A DNA stretch of 64,000 bases from Micromonospora radicis (lineage in GTDB: Bacteria; Actinomycetota; Actinomycetes; Mycobacteriales; Micromonosporaceae): assembly GCF_003583405.1 (NCBI RefSeq), contig NZ_QXEC01000030.1:1-64000 (forward strand), written 5' to 3'. Shown one piece after another: positions 18,039 through 27,752 of the stretch (position 1 is the first letter of the stretch; the number at the start of each line of letters is the position of its first letter). The notes beneath the pieces were generated by a model. It did not search any database. It was not told where the DNA came from and was given only the letters and a program-made list of their open reading frames with translations. The position numbers and the translations under genes are program-made.

Positions 18039-18607
18039 GTGTCGCCGGGGTCGGTCGGGGCGCGGTGCCCGGCGGTCGAGGACAGCGCGCAGGAGGCCCT
18101 GGCCCGAGCCCTGGACCGCTGGCCGGTGGACGGCGTACCGGCGAATCCGAGTGGCTGGCTGATGACGGTGGCCCGCAACCGGGTCTCCGACGTACTGCGG
18201 CGGGCCTCGGTCGAGCGGCGCAAGCTGCGTGAGCTGGCGGTGCTGGCGCTCACCGCGGCGACCACCGAGCCGGCCCCGGCGCGGAGTGGACCGACTGGCG
18301 GCGGATCGCCGACTGCTACGACCGACTCGCCGAGCTGCAACCCACGCCGGTGGTGGCGCTCAACCGCGCGGTGGCGCACGGCTACGCGTACGGGCCGGCG
18401 ATCGGGCTGGCCCGGCTCGCCGACGCCCGAGCCGGCGGCGGGCTGGACAACTACCCCTTGGCGCTCGCGGTGGAAGCGGACCTGCTCGCCCGGCAGGGTG
18501 ACCACCAGCGGGCGGCCGAGCTGTTTCGCACGGCTGCGGCCCGGACCTCCGGCGCCGCCGGGCGGCGTGCCCTGCTGGAACGGGCCGGGTCGGCCGACCC
18601 GGGTTGA
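18039..18607 (+). pseudogene. ECF sigma factor (DUF6596/SigJ-like) with internal deletion
   Basis: The first frame gives sigma region 2 (QEALARALDRWPVDGVPANP, SGWLMTVARNRVSDVLRRAS). At about 18265 the reading jumps to another frame, which gives the end of the C-terminal SnoaL/DUF6596 part (GAEWTDWRRIADCYDRLAEL, PVVALNRAVAHGYAYGPAIG, LDNYPLALAVEADLLARQGD). Intact members have about 400 residues. Here region 4 and most of the middle are gone and the N-terminus is degenerate. It overlaps the following lipoprotein frame only at the stop. Confidence 0.75.
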
Positions 18608-18666
18608 GTCGACCGCCGGTGGCGGCCGGGACAGCGGGAACGACCCGGACGGTCGATACTGCCGGT

Positions 18667-19263
18667 GTGGTGAGGCTGATTCGGGTGATGGTGATCGCCG
18701 CGGCCCTGTCGGTCTCGGCGGCCTGCGAGAGCGCGCCGGCACCCGCCCCGACCGGATCCTCGACTGGGGCCGCGCCCGGCACCGTGACGTCCCCCGGCGC
18801 CCTCGCCGCCGTACCGCTGCGACTGCCGACGGTGGCAGCGGGCGAGCCCTGCCCGGTCACCGAGCCCCGCCCCTGGGACGACCACGACCGGGCCTACCGG
18901 GTGCTCGGGCCCGGTCCGGTCTACCCGGTCGCCGACTACTTCCCTGCCGGGGTCCTGCCGCTGCGCGAGCGCGACCGGCAGCGGGACGGCAGCTTCACGG
19001 TGAAGGTGCGCTGGCTCGGTGCCGGATACACCGGCCCGGTGCTGGTACGGGCCGGACGCATCGACGGCCCCGGCACCGCGTCGGTGGAGTTCTCCTACCT
19101 CGGTGAGCGCCGCGACGACGGTCACCACGCCGTGCTGACCCGCCCCGACACCGACCTGCCCGCGAGCACCACGGTCGGCGGCCCGGGCTGCTACGCGTAC
19201 CAGGTCGACGGCGTGTCGTTCAGCTTCACCGTCGTGTTCCGCGCCGCACCGGCATCCAGCTGA
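18667..19263 (+). CDS. putative lipoprotein
   Basis: A product of about 198 aa with a short basic start, a hydrophobic stretch and a lipobox (SVSAAC, Cys20), then an Ala/Pro/Thr-rich linker and a globular domain with two cysteines (GEPCPVT, GPGCYAYQ) that may form a disulfide. The GTG at 18667 is chosen because the signal sequence begins there; the in-frame ATG at 18604 adds 21 residues in front. No family is recognised. It is probably anchored on the outer face of the membrane. Confidence 0.6.
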   Translation: MVRLIRVMVIAAALSVSAACESAPAPAPTGSSTGAAPGTVTSPGALAAVPLRLPTVAAGEPCPVTEPRPWDDHDRAYRVLGPGPVYPVADYFPAGVLPLRERDRQRDGSFTVKVRWLGAGYTGPVLVRAGRIDGPGTASVEFSYLGERRDDGHHAVLTRPDTDLPASTTVGGPGCYAYQVDGVSFSFTVVFRAAPASS

Positions 19264-19330
19264 AACAGCGCCCCGGGCCGGGTCGTTCGCGGGCAACCGG
19301 GCCGGAACCGGAGCGTGGTTTCATGGGCGC

Positions 19331-20989
19331 ATGGCGAACCCGGTGATTCTCACCCTCGACGACGATCCGGCGGTCTCCCGCGCGGTCGCCCGGGACATCC
19401 GGCGCCGGTACGGCGACCGTTACCGGGTGATCCGGGCCAGTTCCGGGCCGGAGGCGCTTGAGGCGCTACGCGAGATCAAGCTGCGTGGCGAGCAGGTCGC
19501 GCTGCTGCTGGCCGACTACCGGATGCCGGAGATGAACGGCATCGAGTTCCTGGAAGCCGCGATGGATCTCTTCCTCGCGGCCCGCCGGGTGCTGCTGACC
19601 GCGTACGCGGACACCGGCGCGGCGATCGACGCGATCAACGTGGTCGACCTCGACCACTACCTGCTCAAGCCGTGGCACCCGCCGGAGGAGAACCTCTACC
19701 CGGTGGTCGACTCGCTGCTCGACGTCTGGGCGGCCAGCCCGGACGCCGGCTCGACGGAGATCAGGGTGGTGGGCCACCGCTGGTCCGCCGAGTCCTTCGC
19801 GGTCCGCGACTTCCTCGCCCGCAACCTGGTGCCCTACCGCTGGTTGCTGGCCGACGACCCGGAGGCCGGTCGGCTGTTCACCGCCGCCGGGGTGACCGCG
19901 AACGACGTACCGCTGGTGGTCACCGCCGACGGCAAGGCACTGGTCGCGCCCTCCGAGACGGAGCTGGCCGGGCTGGTCGGCCTGAACGTCACCCCCGCGG
20001 CGGACTTCTACGACCTGGTGGTCGTCGGCGGCGGCCCGGCCGGACTGGGCGCCGCGGTGTACGGGGCCTCGGAGGGGTTGCGGACCGTGCTGGTGGAGCG
20101 CCTGGCCACCGGCGGCCAGGCCGGGCAGAGCAGCCGGATCGAGAACTACCTCGGCTTCCCCGAGGGCGTCTCCGGCGCGCAGCTCACCGACCGGGCCCGG
20201 CGGCAGGCGCTGAAGTTCGGTGCCGAACTGCTCAGCACCCGCGAGGTGGTCGGCCTGGACGAGGCCGGCTCGGCCCGGCTGCTGCGGTTCAGTGACGGGC
20301 AGACGCTCGCCGCGCACGCGGTGGTGCTGGCGACCGGGGTGTCGTACCGGTTGCTCGACGCACCCGGCCTCGCCGACCTCACCGGCCGGGGGGTCTTCTA
20401 CGGCTCGGCCGCCAGCGAGGCGCCGAGCTGCGTCGGCGCGGAGGTCTACATCGTGGGCGGGGCGAACTCCGCCGGCCAGGCGGCGGTCCACTTCTCCCGC
20501 TACGCGCAACGGGTGCACGTGCTGATCCGGGGTGCGGACCTCACCGCGTCGATGTCCCAGTACCTCATCGAGCAGCTCGGGCGCATCGAGCAGGTGAGCG
20601 TGCACCCGCACACCGAGGTGGTCGGCGCCACCGGCGGTGAGCACCTGCAGCAGTTGACGCTGCGGGACACCCGCACCGGCGAGCAGCGGGAGGTGGACAG
20701 CTCCTGGCTGTTCGTGTTCATCGGGGCCGAGCCGCGGACCGGATGGTTGGACGGCACCGTGGTCCGGGACGAACGCGGCTTCGTGCTCACCGGCCCGGAT
20801 CTGGTCACCGGCGGACGCCGGCCACCGGGCTGGTCGCTGCCCCGCGACCCGTACCACCTCGAGTCGAGCGTGCCGGGGGTGTTCGCCGCCGGGGACGTAC
20901 GCGCCGATTCGGTGAAGCGGGTCGCCTCCGCGGTCGGCGAGGGCGCGATGGCCGTCACCCTGGTGCACCGTTACCTGGAGACACAGTGA
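19331..20989 (+). CDS. response-regulator/thioredoxin-reductase-like fusion protein
   Basis: A 552-aa two-part protein. Residues 1-130 form a receiver domain (LDDDPAV, phospho-acceptor Asp62 in LLADYRMPEMNG, Thr and Lys in LLTAYAD and LLKPW). A thioredoxin-like linker region follows, then from about residue 230 a FAD/NAD(P) domain (VVVGGGPAGLGAAVYGAS, TGGQAG, YIVGGANSAGQAA, VFAAGDVRADSVKRVASAVG). The redox CxxC of true thioredoxin reductases is replaced by SAASEAPSC, so disulfide reduction is doubtful. It is coupled by a 4-nt overlap to the histidine kinase gene, which probably phosphorylates it. It resembles the known fused response regulator/thioredoxin-disulfide reductase family. Confidence 0.9.
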   Translation: MANPVILTLDDDPAVSRAVARDIRRRYGDRYRVIRASSGPEALEALREIKLRGEQVALLLADYRMPEMNGIEFLEAAMDLFLAARRVLLTAYADTGAAIDAINVVDLDHYLLKPWHPPEENLYPVVDSLLDVWAASPDAGSTEIRVVGHRWSAESFAVRDFLARNLVPYRWLLADDPEAGRLFTAAGVTANDVPLVVTADGKALVAPSETELAGLVGLNVTPAADFYDLVVVGGGPAGLGAAVYGASEGLRTVLVERLATGGQAGQSSRIENYLGFPEGVSGAQLTDRARRQALKFGAELLSTREVVGLDEAGSARLLRFSDGQTLAAHAVVLATGVSYRLLDAPGLADLTGRGVFYGSAASEAPSCVGAEVYIVGGANSAGQAAVHFSRYAQRVHVLIRGADLTASMSQYLIEQLGRIEQVSVHPHTEVVGATGGEHLQQLTLRDTRTGEQREVDSSWLFVFIGAEPRTGWLDGTVVRDERGFVLTGPDLVTGGRRPPGWSLPRDPYHLESSVPGVFAAGDVRADSVKRVASAVGEGAMAVTLVHRYLETQ

Positions 20990-22431
20990 GCACCGGCGGG
21001 GCCGCCACACCCCGGCGACTGGCCCCGGCGGAGATCCGCACGCTCTTCCTGTTCGAGTCCCTCGACGACGAGCAGGTCGCCTGGCTGGCCGAGCAGGGGC
21101 GGGTCGAGCAGCGGACGGCCGGTGACCTGGTCTACGGCGAGGGCGATCCGGCGGAGTGTTTCTTCGTGCTGCTCGACGGCACGGTACGGCTGTGCCGCAC
21201 GGTCCACGGCGACCAGGTGGAGATCAGCCGTACCGCGCAGCGCGGCGTCTACGGCGGTGCCACCCAGGCGTACATCGGCGACGGCCGGCAGTACCGCAAC
21301 AGCATGTGGGCGCTGACCGACGCCGAGTTCTTCGTGCTGCCCGCGGAGCAGTTCGCGCACGCCGTACGCTCCTGGTTCCCGATGGCGATGCACCTGCTCG
21401 AAGGCATGTTCATCGGCATGCGCGACACCCAGACCGTGATCGGTGAACGGGAACGCCTGCTGGCCCTGGGCTCGCTGTCGGCGGGTCTGACCCACGAGCT
21501 GAACAACCCGGCGAGCGCGGTGGTACGGGCCAGCTCCAGCCTGCGCGAACGGATCGCCGGGATGCGGCACAAGCTCGCCATGATCGCGGATGGCCGGATC
21601 GACGGCAGCCGGTTGCAGTCCCTGGTGGGACTGCAGGAGGAGGCGGTCGATCGGGTGGCCAAGGCGCCGGTGCTCTCCCCGATCGCCGCCAGCGACGCCG
21701 AGGACGAACTGACCGACTGGCTGGACGACCAGGGCATGACCGCCGGGTGGCAGCTGGCGGAGACGCTGGTCAGCGGCGGTTTGGACGTCGACTGGTTGGA
21801 GCGGGTCCAGGCGGAGCTGGAGCCGGCGGAGCTGGAGCCGGCGGTGCGGTGGCTGACCTACACGGTCGAGACCGAGCTGCTGATGCGCGAGATCGCCGAC
21901 GCCGCCACCCGGATCTCCACCCTGGTCGGCGCGGCCCGGCAGTACTCCCAACTGGACCGGGCGCCCTACCAGGTGGTGGACGTGCACGAACTGCTCGACG
22001 CCACGCTGGTGATGCTGCGGGCGAAGGCCGCCGGGGTCCAGGTGGTCAGGGAGTACGACCGCAGCCTGCCGGCGATCCCGGCGTACGCCGCCGAGCTGAA
22101 CCAGGTGTGGAGCAACCTGATCGACAACGCGCTCGGTGCGATGGGCGGCGAGGGGGGCGTGTTGACCGTCCGCACCGGCCGCCTCGAGGATCGGCTGTTC
22201 GTCGAGATCGACGACACCGGGCCCGGCATCCCGGACGAGATCCGGCCGCGGATCTTCGAGCCCTTCTTCACCACCAAGCCGGTGGGCGAGGGGACCGGCC
22301 TCGGCCTGGACATCTCCTACCGGATCGTGGTCAACAAGCACCACGGTGACGTCCGGGTGACGAGCCGGCCCGGTGAGACGGTGTTCCGGGTGCTGCTGCC
22401 GATCAGCCCCGAGGCGCCGCCCGCCGGCTGA
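20986..22431 (+). CDS. histidine kinase with cyclic-nucleotide-binding domain
   Basis: A 481-aa sensor kinase without membrane segments. Residues about 15-140 form a cyclic-nucleotide-binding-type domain (GDLVYGEGDPAECFFVLLDG). The dimerisation/phospho-acceptor motif is SAGLTHELNNPASAV (His170). The ATPase domain has N-box NQVWSNLIDNALGAM, G1 DDTGPGIP, F-box FEPFFTT and G2 GEGTGLGL. GTG at 20986 overlaps the TGA of the preceding gene. The kinase and the receiver/flavoprotein fusion form a soluble two-component pair probably sensing redox or a bound nucleotide. The gene ends shortly before a strong palindromic terminator. Confidence 0.9.
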   Translation: MSTGGAATPRRLAPAEIRTLFLFESLDDEQVAWLAEQGRVEQRTAGDLVYGEGDPAECFFVLLDGTVRLCRTVHGDQVEISRTAQRGVYGGATQAYIGDGRQYRNSMWALTDAEFFVLPAEQFAHAVRSWFPMAMHLLEGMFIGMRDTQTVIGERERLLALGSLSAGLTHELNNPASAVVRASSSLRERIAGMRHKLAMIADGRIDGSRLQSLVGLQEEAVDRVAKAPVLSPIAASDAEDELTDWLDDQGMTAGWQLAETLVSGGLDVDWLERVQAELEPAELEPAVRWLTYTVETELLMREIADAATRISTLVGAARQYSQLDRAPYQVVDVHELLDATLVMLRAKAAGVQVVREYDRSLPAIPAYAAELNQVWSNLIDNALGAMGGEGGVLTVRTGRLEDRLFVEIDDTGPGIPDEIRPRIFEPFFTTKPVGEGTGLGLDISYRIVVNKHHGDVRVTSRPGETVFRVLLPISPEAPPAG

Positions 22432-22476
22432 GCGGGTCGCGGGAGCTGCCGCGGTCGCGGCGGGACACCTGTGCGA

Positions 22477-22514
22477 AGGGGCCCTGCCTACCGGATCCGG
22501 TAGGCAGGGCCCCT
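22477..22514. terminator. 38-nt perfect palindrome, bidirectional terminator
   Basis: A perfect 38-nt palindrome centred on GGATCC with arms ending in AGGGG/CCCCT lies between the convergent kinase gene and the nuclease gene. Its arms (GGGGCCCTGCCTACC) resemble dispersed terminator elements of Micromonospora genomes. Confidence 0.8.
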
Positions 22515-22533
22515 CGTCGGGGTCAGTCGCCCG

Positions 22534-25500
22534 TCACAGGCGCGCGCACTGGCCCGACGCCGGGCCCCGGACGGTGTTCGCCCGGTTCTCGTTGGTCGGC
22601 GCCGGAGTGTTGCCGGAGCAGGACAACGGCCCGCTGATGGCGTTCGCGGCGACGACCACCGGCTGACTGCCGGAGTTGCCGGTCACGGTCACCGGACCGC
22701 TGATGGTGACCGTGTCGATCCGCACCCCGCCGATGCTGGAGGTGATCGACAACGGCCCGCTCACCTTGCCCTTGCTGATCTCCAGGGCACCGGTGGCACC
22801 GGTCACGGTGACCGGGCCGGAGATCGTAGTGCCGGAGATCTCGAAGAGCACCGGCCGGAAGGCGTACACCGGGCCACTGATCGAACCACCGTTGACCAGC
22901 AGCGAGGCGCCCTCGTTGACCTGCACCGGGCCGGCGACGACGGCGTTCTCCAGGCAGGTCAGGCCGGCGGTGACGAGCAGCGGCTTGCTGTACCGGCCGG
23001 TGATCGTCGTGGTGCACTCCGGACCGCCCTGCCCGATGGTCGAGCGGGGCGTGGTGTCGGCGGTGACCGGCGAGTTGGCGGCGAGGTAGTTCACCAGCAT
23101 GGTGAGGTCGTTGTCGCCGGTGGTCGCCGGGTTGGTGCCGCCACCGAGGGTGGTGAAGTTGTCCCCACCGGCGGCGAGGAACGAGTTCACCGTCACCCGG
23201 TAGGTGGCCGCCGGGGCGATCGGCGTGCCGTTCAGCTTCATCGAGGTGATCCGCGAGCCCTGCGCGGCGCTCGGGTCGTACGTGTAGCTGAAGCCCTTCG
23301 ACACACCGAGCCACAGCACCGGACGGGACGCGCCCGCCGGCTGCCACTGCTGCTCCAGCACCTGCTTGATCTCGGCGCCGGTGTAGCTCTTGGTGACCAT
23401 GTCGTTGGAGAACGGCTGGACGGCGAAGGCGTCGGCGTAGGTCACCGTGCCGTCGGTCCGGTACAGCAGGTCGGCGCGCAGGCCACCCGGGTTCATGAAG
23501 GCGATCTGCGCCCCACCCCGGCCGGCGTCGGCGGTGCCGGCCAGCTGCACGTCGGCGATGAAGTTGCCCAGCGCCGACTCCTTGCCCCGATCCTCGTTGC
23601 CGTCGGTGTAGGCCCGCCGGATGTCGGCGGTGATCGCACCGAGCTTCCGCTTGCCCAGCTCCTCGGCCCGGACCTTGGCGGCGGCCACGATCTCGGCCAC
23701 CGCGGGATCCTGCGGCGCGCCGACCACGTCGACCAGCGCGGCGTCGGCCGCGGTGACCGCGCCCGACTCCCGGTCGAAGGTCAGCGTGACCTTGCCCAGC
23801 CGCTTGCCGTAGTCCTCGGCCTGAACCACCGGACGCAGCTTGTCGGTACCCGGTACCGGCACCTCGAAGGCGTACGGCTGGTGGGTGTGACCGCTGAAGA
23901 TCGCGTCGATGGTGGCGTCGGCCCGGGTGAACTTGCCGAAGACCGGGTCGTTCGCCAGCTTCTCCGCGGTGTCGATGTTCTCCGTCGCGGCACCCTCGTG
24001 GGTGAGCAGCACCACCACGTCGGCCTCGCCGTTGGCGGGGTCGCCGTCCTTGAGCTGCCGGGCGACCGCGTTGGCCTCGGCGACCGGCTCCCGGAAGGTG
24101 AGGCCGGCGATGCCGTCCGGGCTGACCAGCGAACCGGTCTGCTCGGTGACCACACCGATGAAGCCGACCCGGACGCCACCCACGTCGTGCACCGAGTACG
24201 CCGGCAGCGCCCGCTGGTCACCCCGGTACACGTTGGCGCCCAGCAGCGGGAAGTCCGCCCGGGGGACCACCCGGTCGGTCAGGTCCGTCATGCCCTTGTC
24301 GAACTCGTGGTTGCCGACCGCCGAGGTGAGCAGGCCCATCTGGTTCAGCGCGTCGATCGTCGGGTTGTCGTCGTCGATCGCCGAGATGAACGTCGACGCG
24401 CCGATGTTGTCACCGGCGGACACGAACGCGGTGTTCGGGTTCTGCGCCCGCAGCTGGTTCACCAGACCGGCGAGCTGGGCGGCACCGCCGACCGGCTGAC
24501 CGCCCACGGTGGCCGGGGACTCCAGCCGGCCGTGGAAGTCGTTGATGCTCAGCAGCTGAAGGTCGACCGGGCCGCTGCCCGTGCCGGTGTCGATGCCCAC
24601 GACCAGCGGGTTGTGGTCGCTGGCCCGGTACGGGTCCGGCGCGTAGAAGTCGGCCAGTCCGTCGTACTGGAAGGCGTACGACTCGACCGCGTTGATCTGC
24701 CACACGTCGACGCCGGTGACCCGCTCCACCAGCGACGGCGAGGCCAGGGCGTGGTCGAGCGAGCCGGACTCGCCACCGAAGACGTAGCTCGTCCTACCGG
24801 TGTCGTTGAGGTTGCGGTACTGCTTGCCGTAGAGGACCTGCATCGGGTCCTCGTGGGTGTACGAGTTGAAGTCCCCCAGCAGCAGTACGTTCTCGGTGCC
24901 GCTGTCGGCCTTGACCTGGTCCACGAACGCGGCCAGCGCGGTGGCCTGACGGACCCGGTCACCGTTCCAGCCACCCTGACCGTCACCGGTGTCGGCGTTG
25001 TCGCCGGTGCCGGCGCCGCTCTTGGACTTGAAGTGGTTGGTCACCACCACGAAGTCGACCGAGCCGGCGGTGAAGGTCTGCGCGATCGGCTCGCGGGCGT
25101 TGAACCAGACGGTCTCGTCGTTCACCGACCGCGACGGGCCCTTCGGCTGCGCCTTCGCCGGCTTGAAGATGATCGCCCCGGTGATGACGTCCTGCTGGGC
25201 CGCCGCGGGCAGCTCGGCGGGGTTGCGGACGTAGTCCCAGGTGCCCGCGCCGTCGACGGCGTTCAGGGCCGCGACCAGGCGCTTGAGTGCCTGGTGCGGG
25301 TCCTGCGCGTTGAACCGGACCGAGTTCTCGATCTCCTGAAGCGCGACCACGTCGGCACCGAGCGCGCTGATCGCCGAGACGATCTTCGCCTCCTGCTTGG
25401 CCAGCGCCGCCTCGTCGGCCGCGCCCCGGGCCTCGCCACCGAAGTGGACGAAGTAGTTCAGCACGTTGAAGCTGGCCACCCGCAGGTCGCCACCGACGTT

Positions 25501-26910
25501 CACCGGTGCGGCGGTACGCGGGTTGGTGGCCTTGAAGGTGGTCCGCCCGACCGGCGGGGTGTCGGCGTCGACCGGACGGGTGGGCTGCAGGCGCCACTCG
25601 TTGAAGCCGTACGACAGCACCGAGGCACCGAACGTCTCGACCGAGTCGCCGACCCGAAGGGGGCTGTCCTTGGACACGTACGGCGGCAGCAGCCCGGCGG
25701 TGGCCAGGTTGGTGGTCTTGCCGTCGTCGAGCAGAACCCGGCGGGCCTTGTTCTCGGCGGCGACCTGACGGGCCGCGTCCGAGCCGGGCCGGGCCAGGTC
25801 GGTCGGGGTCAGCGCCGGCCGGTCACCGGCGGCGAGTACCACCTCGCCGTACCGGTTGGTGTTGTACACCTCGGAGACGGTGTACTCGCCGACCGGGGCC
25901 ACCAGCATCGACTCGACCGACTCGCGGGCGTCGTCGTCGAGCGGGAACGCCACCGGAACCGGGGCGGGCAGCGGCGCGCCCTGCTCGCACACCTGCACGT
26001 CGGCTCTGCCGGCGATGGTGAGCTGGGTCAGCCCGTTGAACTCGCTCGCGGTGCCGCTGACCCGGACCCGGTCGCCGATCGCCACCGCCGGGTGGTTGGC
26101 GGGGTTCGTGGTCAGGTAGACGAAGATGCCGTCGGAGGCGGTGCCGGCGGCGACCGTACGCTCCCCGCCGCTGCCCGCCGTCTGCACGTACACGCCGTTG
26201 TAGCCACCGGTGCGGTGGTCGGCGGTGACGATGCCTTCGACGGTCACCCGGGTGCCCGCCACCGGGGTGGCGTTACCGGTGCCCTGGACCTGGGCGATGC
26301 TGTGGTCGACCACGACGTCGCAGCCGATGGTCGGGTCCGGATCCGGGTCGGGGTCGGCGGCGGTGTTGCGGACGCCGAAGGTGTGCGGCGCGGGCGCCTT
26401 CCAGGCGCCGTCGATCTTCTGCAGCGAGTATCCGATCGGGGTGCTGCTGGACTCCTTCACTCCGATGTCGGTGCCGGTCAGCCCGTTGGCCGGGCCGCCG
26501 ATCGCGGTGAAGGTCCCCCCGTAGGTGATGAACTCCGTCACCGAACTGGTCGGCGAGACCAGGGCGACCCCGTCGGGGTCACCGTTCTGGATGCCGTTGA
26601 CCGGGTACTCGGCGACGACGACACCGGCGTCCGGCACCGTGCCGGTCAGCGTCCGGGTGTTGTACGCCGCACCGTTTCCGCCGTTGTAGAGGACGATCTG
26701 CCAGCCGGTCAGGTCGAACCCGATCGGCGCCTCGATCTCGATCGCCTCGCCGACGTCGGTACCGGCGTTGTCGTAGTGGATCTCACTGATGAACGGCGTG
26801 GTTGCCGCCGGTGCGGCGAGAGCGGTGGTGCCACTGGCCAGAGTGAGCGCAGTGGCGGTGACCAATACGCCCGGGATTGTAAGTAGTCGCCTACTTCTTC
26901 TTAGCTGCAT
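22534..26910 (-). CDS. secreted ExeM/NucH-type nuclease fused to 5'-nucleotidase
   Basis: A 1458-aa exported enzyme. Order: signal peptide (residues 1-34, ending ALAA); lamin-tail-like domain (FISEIHYDNAGTDVGEAIEI); OB-fold domain with VEGIVTADHRTGGYNGVYVQ; endonuclease/exonuclease/phosphatase domain from about 470 (LRVASFNVLNYF, VVALQEIENS, LLLGDFNSY, SDHNPLVV); 5'-nucleotidase metallophosphatase from about 785 (LLSINDFHGR, SAGDNIGAS, GNHEFDKG, FSGHTHQPY) and its C-terminal domain (GNFIADVQL, NPGGLRADL). The last 150 residues repeat an ISGPVTVTG motif, likely a small beta-solenoid. The ATG at 26910 has GGAGG 8 nt upstream. It probably degrades extracellular DNA to nucleosides and phosphate for nutrition. 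Confidence 0.93.
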   Translation of the reverse strand: MQLRRSRRLLTIPGVLVTATALTLASGTTALAAPAATTPFISEIHYDNAGTDVGEAIEIEAPIGFDLTGWQIVLYNGGNGAAYNTRTLTGTVPDAGVVVAEYPVNGIQNGDPDGVALVSPTSSVTEFITYGGTFTAIGGPANGLTGTDIGVKESSSTPIGYSLQKIDGAWKAPAPHTFGVRNTAADPDPDPDPTIGCDVVVDHSIAQVQGTGNATPVAGTRVTVEGIVTADHRTGGYNGVYVQTAGSGGERTVAAGTASDGIFVYLTTNPANHPAVAIGDRVRVSGTASEFNGLTQLTIAGRADVQVCEQGAPLPAPVPVAFPLDDDARESVESMLVAPVGEYTVSEVYNTNRYGEVVLAAGDRPALTPTDLARPGSDAARQVAAENKARRVLLDDGKTTNLATAGLLPPYVSKDSPLRVGDSVETFGASVLSYGFNEWRLQPTRPVDADTPPVGRTTFKATNPRTAAPVNVGGDLRVASFNVLNYFVHFGGEARGAADEAALAKQEAKIVSAISALGADVVALQEIENSVRFNAQDPHQALKRLVAALNAVDGAGTWDYVRNPAELPAAAQQDVITGAIIFKPAKAQPKGPSRSVNDETVWFNAREPIAQTFTAGSVDFVVVTNHFKSKSGAGTGDNADTGDGQGGWNGDRVRQATALAAFVDQVKADSGTENVLLLGDFNSYTHEDPMQVLYGKQYRNLNDTGRTSYVFGGESGSLDHALASPSLVERVTGVDVWQINAVESYAFQYDGLADFYAPDPYRASDHNPLVVGIDTGTGSGPVDLQLLSINDFHGRLESPATVGGQPVGGAAQLAGLVNQLRAQNPNTAFVSAGDNIGASTFISAIDDDNPTIDALNQMGLLTSAVGNHEFDKGMTDLTDRVVPRADFPLLGANVYRGDQRALPAYSVHDVGGVRVGFIGVVTEQTGSLVSPDGIAGLTFREPVAEANAVARQLKDGDPANGEADVVVLLTHEGAATENIDTAEKLANDPVFGKFTRADATIDAIFSGHTHQPYAFEVPVPGTDKLRPVVQAEDYGKRLGKVTLTFDRESGAVTAADAALVDVVGAPQDPAVAEIVAAAKVRAEELGKRKLGAITADIRRAYTDGNEDRGKESALGNFIADVQLAGTADAGRGGAQIAFMNPGGLRADLLYRTDGTVTYADAFAVQPFSNDMVTKSYTGAEIKQVLEQQWQPAGASRPVLWLGVSKGFSYTYDPSAAQGSRITSMKLNGTPIAPAATYRVTVNSFLAAGGDNFTTLGGGTNPATTGDNDLTMLVNYLAANSPVTADTTPRSTIGQGGPECTTTITGRYSKPLLVTAGLTCLENAVVAGPVQVNEGASLLVNGGSISGPVYAFRPVLFEISGTTISGPVTVTGATGALEISKGKVSGPLSITSSIGGVRIDTVTISGPVTVTGNSGSQPVVVAANAISGPLSCSGNTPAPTNENRANTVRGPASGQCARL

Positions 26911-27062
26911 CTGCTGGGCCTCCGCGGGGCCTCCGAGGGTGATAGACCGTCGGAGGATAAGGGGCGGGGGTGTCCGCGCGGGAGCCACCAGATGTACTTA
27001 TTCGGGAATCACCGGTGGTTCTCCTCACGGCACTGGCCTGCGCGATCATGCCGGGCGGCAGG

Positions 27063-27752
27063 TCAGCCCCGGGCGACCGGCCCGATCAGTTGACGTTCCG
27101 TACCGGTCATACTGAGCAGCACCCACTGCACCTTGCCCTTGGTGATCAGGCCGACCATCTCCGGATGCAGTTGGGTGAACCAGCTCCGCACGCTCACCAA
27201 TCCGAGGGCGTTGGCCGCCGTGGTGGCCTCCGGCTCGGTGAGCCGTTGCAGCACCACGATGTCGCTGCGCACCAACACCTCGACGTCCCAACCGGCCAGG
27301 TCGTCGCGGACGACGAGGGTGGCCCGCCACGGCGCGCTGAGGTTGGTGTCCGGCCCGGTCACCGGGCCGGTGTCGATCACGACGAGCTGCGGCTCGGTCG
27401 GCGTCGCCGGCAGCGGCGGAGGCACCCCCGGCGGCAGGAACGAGGCGATCTCCCGACCGATGACGCAGCGGCGCAGGAAGGCGTCCCACTCCTGCTCCCT
27501 TGCGGTCTGGATGAACAACCGGGCGCCCAGCGCCAGGGCCCGGAAGGCGAGCAGCTCCGCCGCGCGTACCCCGCCGGTCAACATCAGCCGGGTCGGTTCG
27601 GCCCGGAACACCCGTAGGCCGACCGGTTCCTGCTGCCGGTTCCGGCCGACCACCAGCCCACCGCCACCGGCGACCAGACGCAGCCCGGCGACGGTGGCGC
27701 CGTCGGTGGTGTGCACCCCGATCCGGCTGGCGGGGAAGGCGGCGCTGTTCAC
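27063..27752 (-). CDS. T7SS-associated hypothetical protein
   Basis: A 229-aa soluble-looking protein. The GTG at 27752 overlaps the eccE stop (GTGA), so it is translated with EccE. The visible pattern is an N-terminal beta-rich part (GLRLVAGGGGLVVGRN) and a helical C-terminus (ANALGLVSVRSWFTQLHPEM). No family is recognised. The position at the end of the eccA-like/eccE operon suggests an accessory role in type VII secretion. Confidence 0.65.
   Translation of the reverse strand: MNSAAFPASRIGVHTTDGATVAGLRLVAGGGGLVVGRNRQQEPVGLRVFRAEPTRLMLTGGVRAAELLAFRALALGARLFIQTAREQEWDAFLRRCVIGREIASFLPPGVPPPLPATPTEPQLVVIDTGPVTGPDTNLSAPWRATLVVRDDLAGWDVEVLVRSDIVVLQRLTEPEATTAANALGLVSVRSWFTQLHPEMVGLITKGKVQWVLLSMTGTERQLIGPVARG

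Noticed and set aside
23881..26886. A 1001-residue frame on the plus strand opposite the nuclease gene
   Set aside because: Long antisense frames are common in very GC-rich genes; the sequence is Arg/Gly/Val/Asp-rich with no motifs, and the minus strand carries clear nuclease domains.
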